Positions 53,121 to 62,776 of a DNA stretch of 64,000 nucleotides are shown here, piece by piece; the stretch's first letter is position 1; every line of letters begins with the position of its first letter. The notes beneath the pieces are model-generated. The model was not told the DNA's origin and did no database searches. It worked only from the letters and a program-made list of their open reading frames with translations. Both the position numbers and the translations under genes were made by a program. The stretch comes from Hyphomonadaceae bacterium (GTDB taxonomy: Bacteria > Pseudomonadota > Alphaproteobacteria > Caulobacterales > Aquidulcibacteraceae), in assembly GCA_019753175.1 (NCBI GenBank), contig JAIELK010000019.1, positions 62,001 through 126,000 on the forward strand, read 5' to 3'.

Positions 53121-54380
53121 ATGCGTTGGATCGGACTCGGCCTCGTCATCGCCCTGATCGCCGGCCTGCTGGTGGGTTGTTCCACCATGCTGCCCGTGGT
53201 GAAACTCGATCCCGCGCAAGCGCCGCCCGCGCCGCCCTCTGTGCTGGGCGCATACGGCCCCGACCCGGAAGTCACCAGTATCGAAGACTGGGAAACGCGG
53301 CGCGCGCCGTTGTTGCGCCGGGCGTTTGCCGAACACGTGTACGGCCCATACCCGCAACACGTCGCGCCGGCGCGGTTGATTCTCAGCGAGCCAGTTGGCG
53401 TCCCGGAACTCGATGCACTGGCGATGGTGGAGCAATGGAGTGTCGGTGTCGGCAGCGAAGATCGCCCCTTGCACTTCAACATGCTTGTGGTGCTGCCGCG
53501 CAGCGATCGGCCAGTTCCGCTCGTCATCATGCAGACCTTCTGCGGCAATCGCGCCGCTCTCCGCGACCCGCCCGACACCGTAGCCGGGCCGCTGACCCCC
53601 GCATTTCCGGCCTGTGACGATCGCTGGATGTTTCCGCTGATCGAAGGTGTGTTTGGCCGCTACATCAACGGCCCGCCGTTCGAGGACTTGCTGGAACGCG
53701 GTTACGGCGTCGCCTTGTACTATGCCGGCGATATCGTCGCAGACGAGCCTGAAGTCGCGCGCGGCAACCTTGCGCAGCTCTATGGCGATGAGGCCGAGAA
53801 CGCCGGGGCCATCGCCGCTTGGGCGTGGCTGTACAGCCAAGCGTACGATGTGCTCGCAGCCGACGCCCGCGTCGATGCGGGTCGGGTCGCGATCTGGGGT
53901 CATTCGCGCAACGGCAAATCTGCACTGCTTGCGGGCGCCATGGATCGCAGGTTTGCCGCCATCATATCGCATCAGTCCGGTCGTGGCGGCGCTTCACTCA
54001 ATCGCAGCGACGCGGGTGAAGGCGCCACCGGCATGATGGAAGAATATCCGCACTGGTTCCCGCCTGCCTACGTGCGAGCGACCGACAGCCACGCGATGCT
54101 CGATCAGCATCAACTCATCGCGCTGATCGCGCCGCGACCGCTATTGCTGGGAAATGCGACACGCGACGCCTGGGCTGATCCGCTCGGCGCTTGGGTCGCA
54201 GCGCAAGCCGCCGACCAGGTGTACGATCTCTATGGCGTCGAAGGCTTGGCCGGCACGGACATGCGCGCCCCCAACCACGCGGGGCGTATCGCCTTCTACG
54301 CCCGTTCGGGCCTGCATGGCGTCTCGACCGCGGATTGGCGGGTATTTCTCGACTTTTTGGACGCGCATTTGGATCGGTGA
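53121..54380 (+). CDS. CE15-like glucuronoyl esterase lipoprotein
   Basis: This is a predicted lipoprotein of 419 residues with lipobox LVGC after MRWIGLGLVIALIAGL. The hydrolase core matches carbohydrate esterase family 15: nucleophile motif GHSRNGKSAL (Ser262), then AIISHQSGRGGASLNRS, and a C-terminal catalytic His region (LIAPRPLLLGNATRDAW and APNHAGRIAFYARSG). CE15 enzymes cleave the ester between lignin and glucuronic acid of xylan, though many bacterial members act on other substrates. No xylanase genes are near. Confidence 0.83.
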   Translation: MRWIGLGLVIALIAGLLVGCSTMLPVVKLDPAQAPPAPPSVLGAYGPDPEVTSIEDWETRRAPLLRRAFAEHVYGPYPQHVAPARLILSEPVGVPELDALAMVEQWSVGVGSEDRPLHFNMLVVLPRSDRPVPLVIMQTFCGNRAALRDPPDTVAGPLTPAFPACDDRWMFPLIEGVFGRYINGPPFEDLLERGYGVALYYAGDIVADEPEVARGNLAQLYGDEAENAGAIAAWAWLYSQAYDVLAADARVDAGRVAIWGHSRNGKSALLAGAMDRRFAAIISHQSGRGGASLNRSDAGEGATGMMEEYPHWFPPAYVRATDSHAMLDQHQLIALIAPRPLLLGNATRDAWADPLGAWVAAQAADQVYDLYGVEGLAGTDMRAPNHAGRIAFYARSGLHGVSTADWRVFLDFLDAHLDR

Positions 54381-54420
54381 GACTCTTTGTCGAGAACGTG
54401 CGCGGCGCCCAGTCGGGGGC

Positions 54421-55146
54421 TCACCGACTCGCGAAATACAAAAACTCTTGGTTCCCGTCGCCGCCGAGAATGGGCGATGCAATTGCATCGACGCGTGTGA
54501 AGCCGTGAAGCCCATCGAGCGCAGCAATTGCAGCTTCCGCCGCTTCACGCGCACGCGTCTCGCTTAACACGCCGCCCTTGCGCGCGCCTGGCCCTGCCTC
54601 GAACTGAGGCTTGATCAGCGCGATCAGCTCGGCCTGAGGCGAGGCAAGCGACAGCGGAACATCAAGCGCCTTGGCCGCCCCGATGAAGCTTACGTCGCAT
54701 ACGATCAGAGACGGCAGGTCAGGGACATGATCACGCGTCAGCGCCCGCGCATCGGTGCGTTCCAACATCACGACACGGGGATCGTCGCGCAAAGAGGGAT
54801 GCATCTGGCCGTGGCCGACATCAACGGCGTAGACGCGATTTGCCCCGCGGTTCAGGAGCACCTCCGTAAAGCCGCCGGTCGAGGCGCCGATGTCGAGACA
54901 CGTGCGTCCGCCAGGGTCGACGCCAAAAACATCGAGCGCGTGCGCCAGCTTCACGCCGCCGCGCGACACCCAGGGATGCGGCGGCGCCACCTCCAGCGAT
55001 GCCTCTGCGTCGACGAGATCGGACGCGCGTGCGACGACCGCGCCGTTCGCTCGCACGCCGCCAGCGGCGATCGCCGCCTGCGCCTTGGCGCGGCTTTCGA
55101 CCAGCCCCTTCGTAAGCAGCAGCAAATCGGCGCGCATCCTCGTCAT
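54421..55146 (-). CDS. tlyA: TlyA family rRNA 2'-O-methyltransferase / hemolysin-like protein
   Basis: This cytoplasmic protein has 241 residues. An S4 RNA-binding domain (RADLLLLTKGLVESRAKAQAAIAAGGVRANG) precedes an FtsJ-type methyltransferase domain with PWVSRGGVKLAHAL, CLDIGASTGGFTEVLL (SAM site), VDVGHGQMHPSLR and LPSLIVCDVSFI. In mycobacteria TlyA methylates 16S and 23S rRNA. The start is the ATG at 55146 or 55137. The gene is antisense to the region upstream of the amidase. Confidence 0.92.
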   Translation of the reverse strand: MTRMRADLLLLTKGLVESRAKAQAAIAAGGVRANGAVVARASDLVDAEASLEVAPPHPWVSRGGVKLAHALDVFGVDPGGRTCLDIGASTGGFTEVLLNRGANRVYAVDVGHGQMHPSLRDDPRVVMLERTDARALTRDHVPDLPSLIVCDVSFIGAAKALDVPLSLASPQAELIALIKPQFEAGPGARKGGVLSETRAREAAEAAIAALDGLHGFTRVDAIASPILGGDGNQEFLYFASR

Positions 55147-55242
55147 GGGGCTCGCTCTGACCGGTCCCTGCCGCGAAGGCAAGCGCTTGCTCTCACCGGC
55201 AATTGGCCGCAAATGACGGGACAAACACATAAGGGGAAGCGC

Positions 55243-56730
55243 ATGAACGAAGGGCTCTCGCGTCGGGCGTTGATGGCAACAAGCGCCGCCGCCGCCGGGC
55301 TGGCCGCCGCCTGCCAGCCGCGCGGCGATTCTAGCGATGCTTTGGGCGCGCTCGACGCGACGGGCGTCGCCGCCGCGGTCCGTGCTGGCGACATCACCGC
55401 GATTGAAGCGCTCGAAGCGGCGATTGCGCGCGCTGAGCGGGTCAATGGCGAACTCAACTTCATCGCCGCGCCGACTTACGATGACGCGCGCGAGCGTGCG
55501 GCGCAGACACTGGCGGGGCCCTTTGCCGGCGTGCCCACCCTAATCAAGGACCTGATGCCGGTTGTCGGCCAACCCACGCGCTATGGCTGCCGCGCCTTCG
55601 CCAACAATATCGCCGACGCGCAGCCGCCTTTCATGGACGCCGTGCTCGCATCGGGCCTGGTGTCCTTCGGCAAGTCGACGACGCCGGAGTTTGGGCTGAC
55701 GGCGACAACCGAACCCCTGCTCGGCGGCGCCACCAAGAACCCATGGGACGTGACGCGCTCGTGCGGCGGCTCGTCAGGGGGTGCGGCTGTCGCCGTGGCG
55801 GCGCGAGTCGTGCCGATGGCGCATGCCAGCGATGGCGGCGGCTCGATCCGCATCCCGGCATCATGCAACGCCGTGTTCGGGCTCAAACCATCGCGTAATC
55901 GCACCCAGCCGGTGCCAGGCGATACGGAAGCCCTGCCGATCTCTGTCAATGGGTGCGTCAGCCTGAGCGTGCGCGACAGCGCCGCGTTTCTCGCGGTGGT
56001 GGAACGCAGCGGCGATGGCGCGGCGTTCGCACCGGTCGGCGTGGTCGAAGGACCGAACACGCAGCGCCTGCGCATCGCGCTCAACGTGCCCGATTTCCGC
56101 GGCCGCGAACCCGATCCGGAAGTCCGCGCCGCGACCGAAGCTGCGGCGGAGCTCTGCCGTTCGCTTGGCCACGACGTGCGGGAAGCGCGGCCGGACCTCG
56201 ACGGCGAGCAATTCTCGCGCGACTTCATCCTGCTCTGGGCCGAAGGCGCAGCGCAGGTGGTCAGCTTGGTGCAGGCGAACGCGGGCGGCGCGCCGCTCGA
56301 CCAATTGCTGGAGCCGCTGACACTCGACTTGGCGCGCCATTACCAAGAGCAAGGGCCGCAAGCGCTCGCTGCCGCGATCCGCCGCTTGCGCGACGTGGAA
56401 GCACGCTATGCGGCGTTTTTCAGCGATGTCGACGTGCTGCTTTCCCCCGTGGTGTCGAAGCCGCCGCTGCCGCTGGGCGAAATTGCGCCGACGCTGGGCA
56501 TGGCCGAAGGCTTCGCGCGGGTGACCGATTATGTGGGCTACACGCCGCTGCAGAATGTTGCCGGCGCGCCGGCGATGAGCGTGCCGCTTGGCTGGTCGCA
56601 GGGCGGGCTGCCGATTGGCATCCAGTTCGCCGCCGCGCCCGGTCGCGAACGCATGCTGCTGGAGCTGGCCTACGAGTTGGAGCGGGCCCAGCCGTGGGCC
56701 GGTCGGGCTCCATCGGTTCGCGCCGCATGA
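55243..56730 (+). CDS. Exported amidase-signature enzyme (probable Tat lipoprotein)
   Basis: This is a 495-residue serine hydrolase with the Ser-Ser-Lys triad: Lys in TLIKDLMPV, cis-Ser in GGSSGG and nucleophile Ser in GGGSIRIPAS. The N-terminus has a twin-Arg motif and lipobox (LSRRALMATSAAAAGLAAAC), so it acts outside the cytoplasm, unlike the GatA amidase. Substrate (amide, ester or peptide) is unknown. An AAGGGGAAG site precedes the ATG at 55243; the frame upstream is open only because it is antisense to tlyA. Confidence 0.9.
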   Translation: MNEGLSRRALMATSAAAAGLAAACQPRGDSSDALGALDATGVAAAVRAGDITAIEALEAAIARAERVNGELNFIAAPTYDDARERAAQTLAGPFAGVPTLIKDLMPVVGQPTRYGCRAFANNIADAQPPFMDAVLASGLVSFGKSTTPEFGLTATTEPLLGGATKNPWDVTRSCGGSSGGAAVAVAARVVPMAHASDGGGSIRIPASCNAVFGLKPSRNRTQPVPGDTEALPISVNGCVSLSVRDSAAFLAVVERSGDGAAFAPVGVVEGPNTQRLRIALNVPDFRGREPDPEVRAATEAAAELCRSLGHDVREARPDLDGEQFSRDFILLWAEGAAQVVSLVQANAGGAPLDQLLEPLTLDLARHYQEQGPQALAAAIRRLRDVEARYAAFFSDVDVLLSPVVSKPPLPLGEIAPTLGMAEGFARVTDYVGYTPLQNVAGAPAMSVPLGWSQGGLPIGIQFAAAPGRERMLLELAYELERAQPWAGRAPSVRAA

Positions 56731-56774
56731 ACCGCCTCCACACTCCCGCCCTCATTGCTGGGTAGCGCACACCC

Positions 56775-57173
56775 ATGGTGTTACGCGTCATCGGATGCGC
56801 TCTTTTGGCCGCCGGTCTGCTGACCGCGCCCGCGCTTGCACAGCAACAACAACCCGCTGCACCGCCGCAACAGCGGGGCGAGGAATGGTATCGCGGCCAG
56901 CTGGTCGAGCTGTCCGAAATTCTAGGCGGCGCGCACTATCTGCGGATCCTTTGCGAGGGCCGCGACAACCAGCGCTGGCGCAATTACATGCGCGGCGTGA
57001 TCGACCGCGAACAGCGTTACAACGCGCTCTTGGTCGAAGGTTTCAACCGCGGCTATCGCACCGAAGAAGCGCGCTTTCCCGTCTGCGACATCACCACCCA
57101 GCAGATGGAGGCAGAGCTGCGCGCGCGCGGCCTGCGCGTCGCGCAAGCCTTGAGCGCCAGATACGCGGAGTGA
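56775..57173 (+). CDS. TIGR02301 family exported protein
   Basis: This is a 132-residue exported protein with a signal peptide ending APALAQQ. The body LSEILGGAHYLRILCEG, WRNYMRGVIDREQ and NALLVEGFNRGYR with a final Cys (FPVCD) matches TIGR02301, an alphaproteobacterial family of unknown function. Its stop overlaps the next gene's ATG (TGATG), showing coupling. Confidence 0.82.
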   Translation: MVLRVIGCALLAAGLLTAPALAQQQQPAAPPQQRGEEWYRGQLVELSEILGGAHYLRILCEGRDNQRWRNYMRGVIDREQRYNALLVEGFNRGYRTEEARFPVCDITTQQMEAELRARGLRVAQALSARYAE

Positions 57174-57397
57174 TGATGAGCGATTTGAAGCACCGGGCGC
57201 TCGAACTAATTATCAATGCTTGGGAACAGGCTTTGGCCGAAGGCGCGGCGCCTGAAGAGGTGGCGTCGGTGTCGATCTACGCCGCGCTCGCCGACATGGT
57301 CGACCGCTTTGGCGAAACGCCGGTGGCGGAGTTCTGCACGACATTGCCCGAGCGCGTGCGCGCTGGTGAGTTCACGTTGCGGACGCCCGCCCCTTAG
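57173..57397 (+). CDS. Small conserved-looking protein of 74 residues, unknown function
   Basis: I do not recognise a family. The product is MMSDLKHRALELII, then two helices (NAWEQALAEG and VASVSIYAALADMVDRFG) and a C-terminal TTLPERVRAGEF. It has no signal peptide and looks like a soluble helical protein. The ATG overlaps the TIGR02301 stop (a second ATG is at 57176). Its 3' end overlaps the convergent HExxH gene by 26 bases. It may be missed by annotation pipelines because of its size. Confidence 0.6.
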   Translation: MMSDLKHRALELIINAWEQALAEGAAPEEVASVSIYAALADMVDRFGETPVAEFCTTLPERVRAGEFTLRTPAP

Positions 57398-57851
57398 ATC
57401 GCGCCGCCCAAATCTGTTCCAGCCAATCACGCGGCGGCATGCCGTCTTCGTGCATGTCGGCGCGCGACAAGAATAGATGTCGCGCAATCTCGGCCTGGCG
57501 CTCAATGTTGTAGTGCGTGAGCTTCAGCCCAAGCTCAGCCTTGTAGCGATACGCCTTTCGTCCCAGCGCGCTGAGTTTGCTCGCTGCCAGCACCACGCCG
57601 CGCTCAGCCTGCCAGACATGCATGAGCTCGTGCACAAACCAACCCTGCTCGTCTAGGTCAGTGTCCGCAAAGTCGCGCGCGGCGCGCCAGCGTGAGAACC
57701 AGATCGTGCGCCCGAGCGGCACCATGGCGGCGAAGGTCAAGGGCGGCCCTTGCGCCACCCGCACGCGCGGCCAGTCGATCTCATCGTCGAACACGCCACG
57801 GCCGAGCGCGACTTCGCCATCTGTCAGAGGGCGTCGCTCCCAAAGCGTCAT
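57372..57851 (-). CDS. Putative HExxH metal-binding protein (DUF4157/Vgr-related-like)
   Basis: This is a soluble protein of 159 residues. Key features are MTLWERRPLTDGEVALGRGVFDDEIDWPRVRV near the start and WFVHELMHVWQAERG, whose HELMH fits the zinc-peptidase pattern and resembles short DUF4157-like or Vgr-related proteins. No signal peptide. The start at 57851 is uncertain; an ATG at 57869 gives six more residues and neither has a clear ribosome site. A peptidase role is unproven. Confidence 0.65.
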   Translation of the reverse strand: MTLWERRPLTDGEVALGRGVFDDEIDWPRVRVAQGPPLTFAAMVPLGRTIWFSRWRAARDFADTDLDEQGWFVHELMHVWQAERGVVLAASKLSALGRKAYRYKAELGLKLTHYNIERQAEIARHLFLSRADMHEDGMPPRDWLEQIWAARSKGRASAT

Positions 57852-57904
57852 GCGGTTGCGGCCATGCATACGTGCAATATGGCCGCGCGAGGGGGACGAA
57901 AAAA

Positions 57905-57935
57905 GAGCGGCCCGGCGGGGGGCGCCGGGCCGCTC
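57905..57935 (-). terminator. Rho-independent terminator of the tandem-repeat gene
   Basis: On the minus strand, a perfect 13-bp stem (GAGCGGCCCGGCG / CGCCGGGCCGCTC, loop CCCCC) is followed by six T. It lies 38 bases after the stop of the repeat protein gene and before the start of the HExxH gene on the same strand. Confidence 0.93.
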
Positions 57936-57972
57936 GAGCGGCGCGCGCTGGGGACGCGCGACCTGGAGGAAG

Positions 57973-58812
57973 TCAGGGCGTGCGGTCGATCTCGTATTCG
58001 CCGGTCTGGGTGCGGGTCTCGCCGTTGCGCCCAGTGACGGAGCGATTGATAACGCCGGTTCCGTCTCCATTGCCGATACGCTCATAATCGATCGAGCGGG
58101 TCGTGCCGTCGGCATAGGTAATGTCGCGCTCGCGGATCGCGCTGTTTTCGGTGCGGGTGCGCGAAGCGTCCCAGCTGGTCTGCCCGCCGTTGCGGTTGGT
58201 GACGAGGCCCTGCGACGTACAAGTTCCTGCGTCGCAGCTTCCGGTCGAGGCGCGGGTGATCGACGTGCCGTCCTCAAACGTCGCTGACGAGTTGACGCTA
58301 CGCACGCCGTCTTCGCGGGAGATATTGCGCTGATAATCGATCTGGCCGTGATTGCTGGTGTTGATGTCGCCGGTCAGCGTGCGGCCGTTCTCGGTGCGGG
58401 TGCGGGTGAAGTCGCCGGTCTGCACGCGCGTTTCGCCGTTGCGGCCGGTGACCTCGCGGCTGGCGGAGTACGTGCCCCGCCCGGTGCGCAGCACATCGGT
58501 GTCGAGCGTGCGCTGCGTGCCGTCGTTGAAGATGGTGGTGCGGTCGCGGGTGTAGACGCCCTCCCGGCGATTCCAGTTCTGCTCGTCATGCACGGTGCGC
58601 TGGCCGCCATTCGGCCCTGTAATCGTCGCGTCGCGCGTGCGCTGGCCGCGTTGGCGCACGGTCGAGGCTTCGCCCTGATAGGTTCCGCGCGCAGTCTCGA
58701 CCGAGCCGCGGGCGCGGCGTTCGCGCGCATCGGCGTCGCCTGCAATAGCGACGACCGGCAACGCGATCAAAGCAACGGCCGCCAACGCGGCCAGTTTTGT
58801 GGTTCTTGACAT
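57973..58812 (-). CDS. Secreted tandem-repeat protein rich in Arg, Thr and Asn
   Basis: I do not recognise a named family. This is a 279-residue exported protein with a signal peptide ending VVAIAGDADA. The mature chain is built from loose repeats of about 20-25 residues around the pattern TGRNGETRxQTG and DGTxRT, for example EVTGRNGETRVQTGDF and SVTGRNGETRTQTGEYE. It is very polar (Arg, Thr, Asn, Gly), with one CDAGTC segment that could form a loop disulphide. It could be a beta-solenoid surface or matrix protein. GAGGG precedes the ATG. Confidence 0.7.
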   Translation of the reverse strand: MSRTTKLAALAAVALIALPVVAIAGDADARERRARGSVETARGTYQGEASTVRQRGQRTRDATITGPNGGQRTVHDEQNWNRREGVYTRDRTTIFNDGTQRTLDTDVLRTGRGTYSASREVTGRNGETRVQTGDFTRTRTENGRTLTGDINTSNHGQIDYQRNISREDGVRSVNSSATFEDGTSITRASTGSCDAGTCTSQGLVTNRNGGQTSWDASRTRTENSAIRERDITYADGTTRSIDYERIGNGDGTGVINRSVTGRNGETRTQTGEYEIDRTP

Positions 58813-58901
58813 GACGTCCCTCGTGTTCGTTCCCTTGCCCCCAGACAAACGGGCGTCTCGCCAAATCCCGTCGCGACAATTTGCATGAATTGCCGTAAAC
58901 C

Positions 58902-59417
<516 letters not shown>

Positions 59418-59471
59418 GACGCCAGTCGGCTTCTGAAGCGGACATGGCGGTCTCGATGGTAAAGGGGTTGC

Positions 59472-59768
59472 ATGAACGCCGAGACCAAAATTCCAGTCCG
59501 GCTTACGGATGCGGAAGTTCTCTTGCTCAGTGCGATAGCCAACATGCCGCCTGCGCTTGCGAGGTTGTCCCGCGAAGCCGCTCCGCAAGGTCGCGAACTC
59601 GCGCTCACCCTTGATGAAATTGATGATATAGTGGAGCGGCTACGCGATGAAGTCGTTCATTCGGGTTTTGATGCTGATTACGCGCTCAACGCGCGTGGTC
59701 GCATTCTTGAAGGTCTGGCCGACAGACTATTCTCGCACTTCTTGATGTCGAGACCGCAACAAGGCTGA
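59472..59768 (+). CDS. Small hypothetical protein of 98 residues
   Basis: I do not recognise a family. The product is acidic and helical (LTDAEVLLLSAIANMPPALARL, LALTLDEIDDIVERLRDEVV). AAGGGG lies a few bases upstream of the ATG, supporting real translation. It follows the macro-domain gene by 54 bases and could share its transcript, or be separate. Confidence 0.55.
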   Translation: MNAETKIPVRLTDAEVLLLSAIANMPPALARLSREAAPQGRELALTLDEIDDIVERLRDEVVHSGFDADYALNARGRILEGLADRLFSHFLMSRPQQG

Positions 59769-59822
59769 TGTCTGTTCCCGGCGATACACAGAAAAAGCTG
59801 CGATTTCACCTAGCGTTGTCCC

Positions 59823-60866
59823 CTACCCCGCGACGCACCCAAATCGCCACTCCAGCGTCTCTCCCGCATGGAACGGCACGATCTCGGCGCCCGCCGCGCC
59901 GATGCGTGCCGGCACGGCTTGCGGCGCGCGTTCGAGCGTGATGCGTTGCTCGTTGAGCGGCAGGCCATAGAAGCGCGGGCCGAACTCCGAGGCGAAAGCT
60001 TCAAGCCGGTCGAGCGCGCCCTCTTCCTCGAACACCTTGGCGTAGCTCTCGAGTGCATGCGGCGCGTTGAAAATACCGGCGCAGCCGCAGGCCGATTCCT
60101 TGGCGCCGATCGCGTGCGGCGCTGAGTCCGTGCCGAGGAAAAATTTCGGCGAACCCGACACCGCGGCCTTGCGCAGCGCCAGGCGATGATGCTCGCGCTT
60201 CGCCACCGGCAGACAATAGAAGTGCGGACGGATGCCGCCCTCGAACATGGCGTTGCGATTGAAGTCGAGGTGATGCGGCGTGATCGTCGCCGCCAATGTG
60301 GCCGGGCCCTCGCCCAAGAAGGCGGCGGCTTCCGCCGTGGTGATGTGCTCCAGCACGATCTTGAGCGCGGGGAAGTCGGCGATCAGCCTCGACAGGATGC
60401 GCTCGATGAACACGGCTTCGCGGTCGAAAATGTCGACGTGTTTGTCCGTCACCTCGCCGTGCAGCAGAAGCGGCATGCCGATGCGCTGCATCGTCTCCAA
60501 CACCGGATAGATGTTGCGTATGTCGGTGACGCCGTGGCTGGAATTGGTGGTGGCATGCGCGGGATAGAGCTTGCACGCCGTGAACACGCCGTTTGCGAAC
60601 CCGCGTTCGACCTCGGCGGTGTCGATGTCGTCAGTAAGATAACAGGTCATCAGCGGCGTGAAGGAGAGCCCCGGCTCCAGCGCGGCGACAATCCGCGCCC
60701 GGTACGCCTCAGCCGCCGCGACCGTAGTGACCGGCGGGTCAAGGTTCGGCATCACGATCGCACGCGCGAACTGGCGTGCGGTGTAGGCGACGACGGCTGC
60801 CAGCATTGGCCCGTCGCGCAGATGCACATGCCAGTCGTCGGGCCTGCGCATCTCCAGCCTGCTCAT
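59823..60866 (-). CDS. pyrC: Dihydroorotase (class II)
   Basis: This pyrimidine-biosynthesis enzyme has 347 residues. Zinc site [11 protein letters not shown] near the start, the carbamylated Lys in [14 protein letters not shown], His in LLLHGEV and [11 protein letters not shown], and Asp in LGTDSAPH are all in place. The start at 60866 overlaps the glycosyltransferase stop (ATGA). The family is E. coli PyrC-like. Confidence 0.95.
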   Translation of the reverse strand: MSRLEMRRPDDWHVHLRDGPMLAAVVAYTARQFARAIVMPNLDPPVTTVAAAEAYRARIVAALEPGLSFTPLMTCYLTDDIDTAEVERGFANGVFTACKLYPAHATTNSSHGVTDIRNIYPVLETMQRIGMPLLLHGEVTDKHVDIFDREAVFIERILSRLIADFPALKIVLEHITTAEAAAFLGEGPATLAATITPHHLDFNRNAMFEGGIRPHFYCLPVAKREHHRLALRKAAVSGSPKFFLGTDSAPHAIGAKESACGCAGIFNAPHALESYAKVFEEEGALDRLEAFASEFGPRFYGLPLNEQRITLERAPQAVPARIGAAGAEIVPFHAGETLEWRFGCVAG

Positions 60867-61798
60867 CTCCAGCCTCCGGCATTGAGCAGGTCGAGCGCGG
60901 CCGCTTCCACTGCGTCGGTGCTGACATCGCGCATCGCGGCCCCGGAATCCAGGTCGGCGGCCGCGAACGCCTCTTCGAAGCGGCGCCCGCGCAACGCTCG
61001 CGCCCGGGGACCATAGGGCGCGCGCACGCGCTCGTCGGTGGGGCCGAACAGGGTCAGCGTCGGCGCACCGGCGGCGGCGGCGATGTGGGTGAGCGCATTG
61101 TCGTTGCCGATGACCAGCGTGGCGCGCTCCATCAGGGCGCCCGCGGCGAGGAGATCGAGCCCCTCCCCCAAGTCGGTGGCTTGGACGCCGTCGGCATCCA
61201 AGCTTCGCGCGATCGCTTCGGTTACGGGGGCGTCGCGCGCAGCCGCGCCGATCACCGCGATCGCGGCCTCGGCGAGCGGCCCGTCGATCAAGCGCCGCGC
61301 CACCGCGGCGAACCGCTCGCACGGCCAGCGCTTGGTTTCCGAGACGCCGCCCGGCGCCAAGACCAAGAGCGGCGCGCCAACGGCAGGCGCGTACCTTTCA
61401 GCCGCCAAGCGCGCGTCCGCATCCAGCCAGAGCGTCGGCGCGAGGGCTCGCGCAGCGCCGACAGCCTCAGCCCATTCCTCGGCACGGTGCCTTAGTACCG
61501 CGCCTGCACGCCGCGCCACGCGGCGGCGCGCCGGAAACACGCGCCCAGCCCAGTCACGGCGCCCGTCGATGACGATGTCGTAGGCCTCGCCCTGAAGCAG
61601 CGCCGATAGGCCCGCCGTGGCGGCGCGGCGTTCCTCCAGCCACTCAGTTCGCGCTGGGGCGGCGCGGAACAGTGGCGCGGCTTCATCGCCAGCGGCGACG
61701 GTCAGGCGGTCGCCCGCCTCCAAGATGTGGCCGAGCGCGCCAGTCGCCAGAACCGTTTCGCCAAGATCGCCGGGCGCGAGGAACAGAACCGAAGCCAT
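60863..61798 (-). CDS. Glycosyltransferase family 9 (heptosyltransferase-like)
   Basis: This 311-residue GT-B enzyme has an N-terminal [17 protein letters not shown] acceptor region and C-terminal donor region with [55 protein letters not shown], characteristic of GT9 heptosyltransferases. It may add sugars to lipopolysaccharide core. Cotranscribed with pyrC by four-base overlap. Confidence 0.87.
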   Translation of the reverse strand: MASVLFLAPGDLGETVLATGALGHILEAGDRLTVAAGDEAAPLFRAAPARTEWLEERRAATAGLSALLQGEAYDIVIDGRRDWAGRVFPARRRVARRAGAVLRHRAEEWAEAVGAARALAPTLWLDADARLAAERYAPAVGAPLLVLAPGGVSETKRWPCERFAAVARRLIDGPLAEAAIAVIGAAARDAPVTEAIARSLDADGVQATDLGEGLDLLAAGALMERATLVIGNDNALTHIAAAAGAPTLTLFGPTDERVRAPYGPRARALRGRRFEEAFAAADLDSGAAMRDVSTDAVEAAALDLLNAGGWR

Positions 61799-61883
61799 TC
61801 GCCGCGATAAGGCGCATGCCCGGTAAACGGGGGGTCAACGCGCTGCTTGCGGTGGGACGCGGCGGCGTCCATCTCAATGCGGC

Positions 61884-62711
61884 ATGACCGCGGCCCATCG
61901 ACTCCAGCGCACGTTGATCGAGGTGACCGGCCCCGATGCGCGGGCCTTCTTGGAGAACCTGCTGACGCAGGACTTGGAGCGGCTGGATGAAGCGGGCGTG
62001 CTCTATGCAGCGCTCTTGAGCCCGCAGGGCAAGCTCATCGCCGACATGTTTTTGTGGGCGCGCGCGCAAGGCGGCGCTCTGCTCGATGTCGACCCCGCGC
62101 GCGGCGCCGACCTCCTGCGCCGGCTCTCAATGTATAAGCTGCGTGCAAACGCAGTGCTTGCCGATGTCAGCGAAACGCACGCGGTCTTCGCTAGCGACAG
62201 CGCCATCGACGGCGCCCGACCCGATCCGCGTCTTGCAGCCATTGGTTGGCGCCAGCTTGATGCGCACAGCAATGCGCGGAGCGGCGATGACGCCTATCGC
62301 GCGCGCCTGCTCGCGCTCGGCGTGCCCGATCTCGCCCGCGACGCCGCGCCGGAGGAGGTGTTTGCGCTTGAAGCCCTGCTCGAAGAGCTGAACGCCGTCG
62401 CCTTCCACAAGGGCTGCTTCGTCGGGCAAGAAAACGTCAGCCGGATGAAACGGCGCGCGACGACCCGCAAGAAGTTCTGTCCCGTGGCGTTCGAGGGCCC
62501 AGCGCCGCCCTTTGGCGCGCCGATCCTGGCCGGCGACGCCGAGATCGGGACCGTCCGCAGCGGCCGAACGGGCCGGGCGATGGCCTTGCTGCGCTTGGAC
62601 CGGGCTCTCGCCGCGGAGGTGTTGACCGCTGGCGGCCGCGAGGTCCGCCTTGATCCGCCGGCATGGCTCCTGCTCCCACAACCCACGGCGACCGCTGACC
62701 GGGCCGATTGA
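61884..62711 (+). CDS. ygfZ: YgfZ/GcvT-domain folate-binding Fe-S maintenance protein
   Basis: This is a 275-residue folate-binding protein involved in repair or assembly of iron-sulphur enzymes. The signature KGCFVGQENVSRMK is intact, with a GcvT-like fold around it (VTGPDARAFLENLLTQDLERL, ALLSPQGKLIADMFLW). It is divergent from the glycosyltransferase gene and precedes the KAS III gene by 65 bases. Confidence 0.93.
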   Translation: MTAAHRLQRTLIEVTGPDARAFLENLLTQDLERLDEAGVLYAALLSPQGKLIADMFLWARAQGGALLDVDPARGADLLRRLSMYKLRANAVLADVSETHAVFASDSAIDGARPDPRLAAIGWRQLDAHSNARSGDDAYRARLLALGVPDLARDAAPEEVFALEALLEELNAVAFHKGCFVGQENVSRMKRRATTRKKFCPVAFEGPAPPFGAPILAGDAEIGTVRSGRTGRAMALLRLDRALAAEVLTAGGREVRLDPPAWLLLPQPTATADRAD

Positions 62712-62776
62712 CGCCCCCTGGCCCCCGGGTCTAACGCGAACGCCCTGACCCCCTGAGAGTGGCGCGAGGGAACACA

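Noticed and set aside
54727-55242. 170-codon upstream extension of the amidase frame
   Set aside because: Antisense to tlyA; the Tat/lipobox leader and ribosome site fix the start at 55243.
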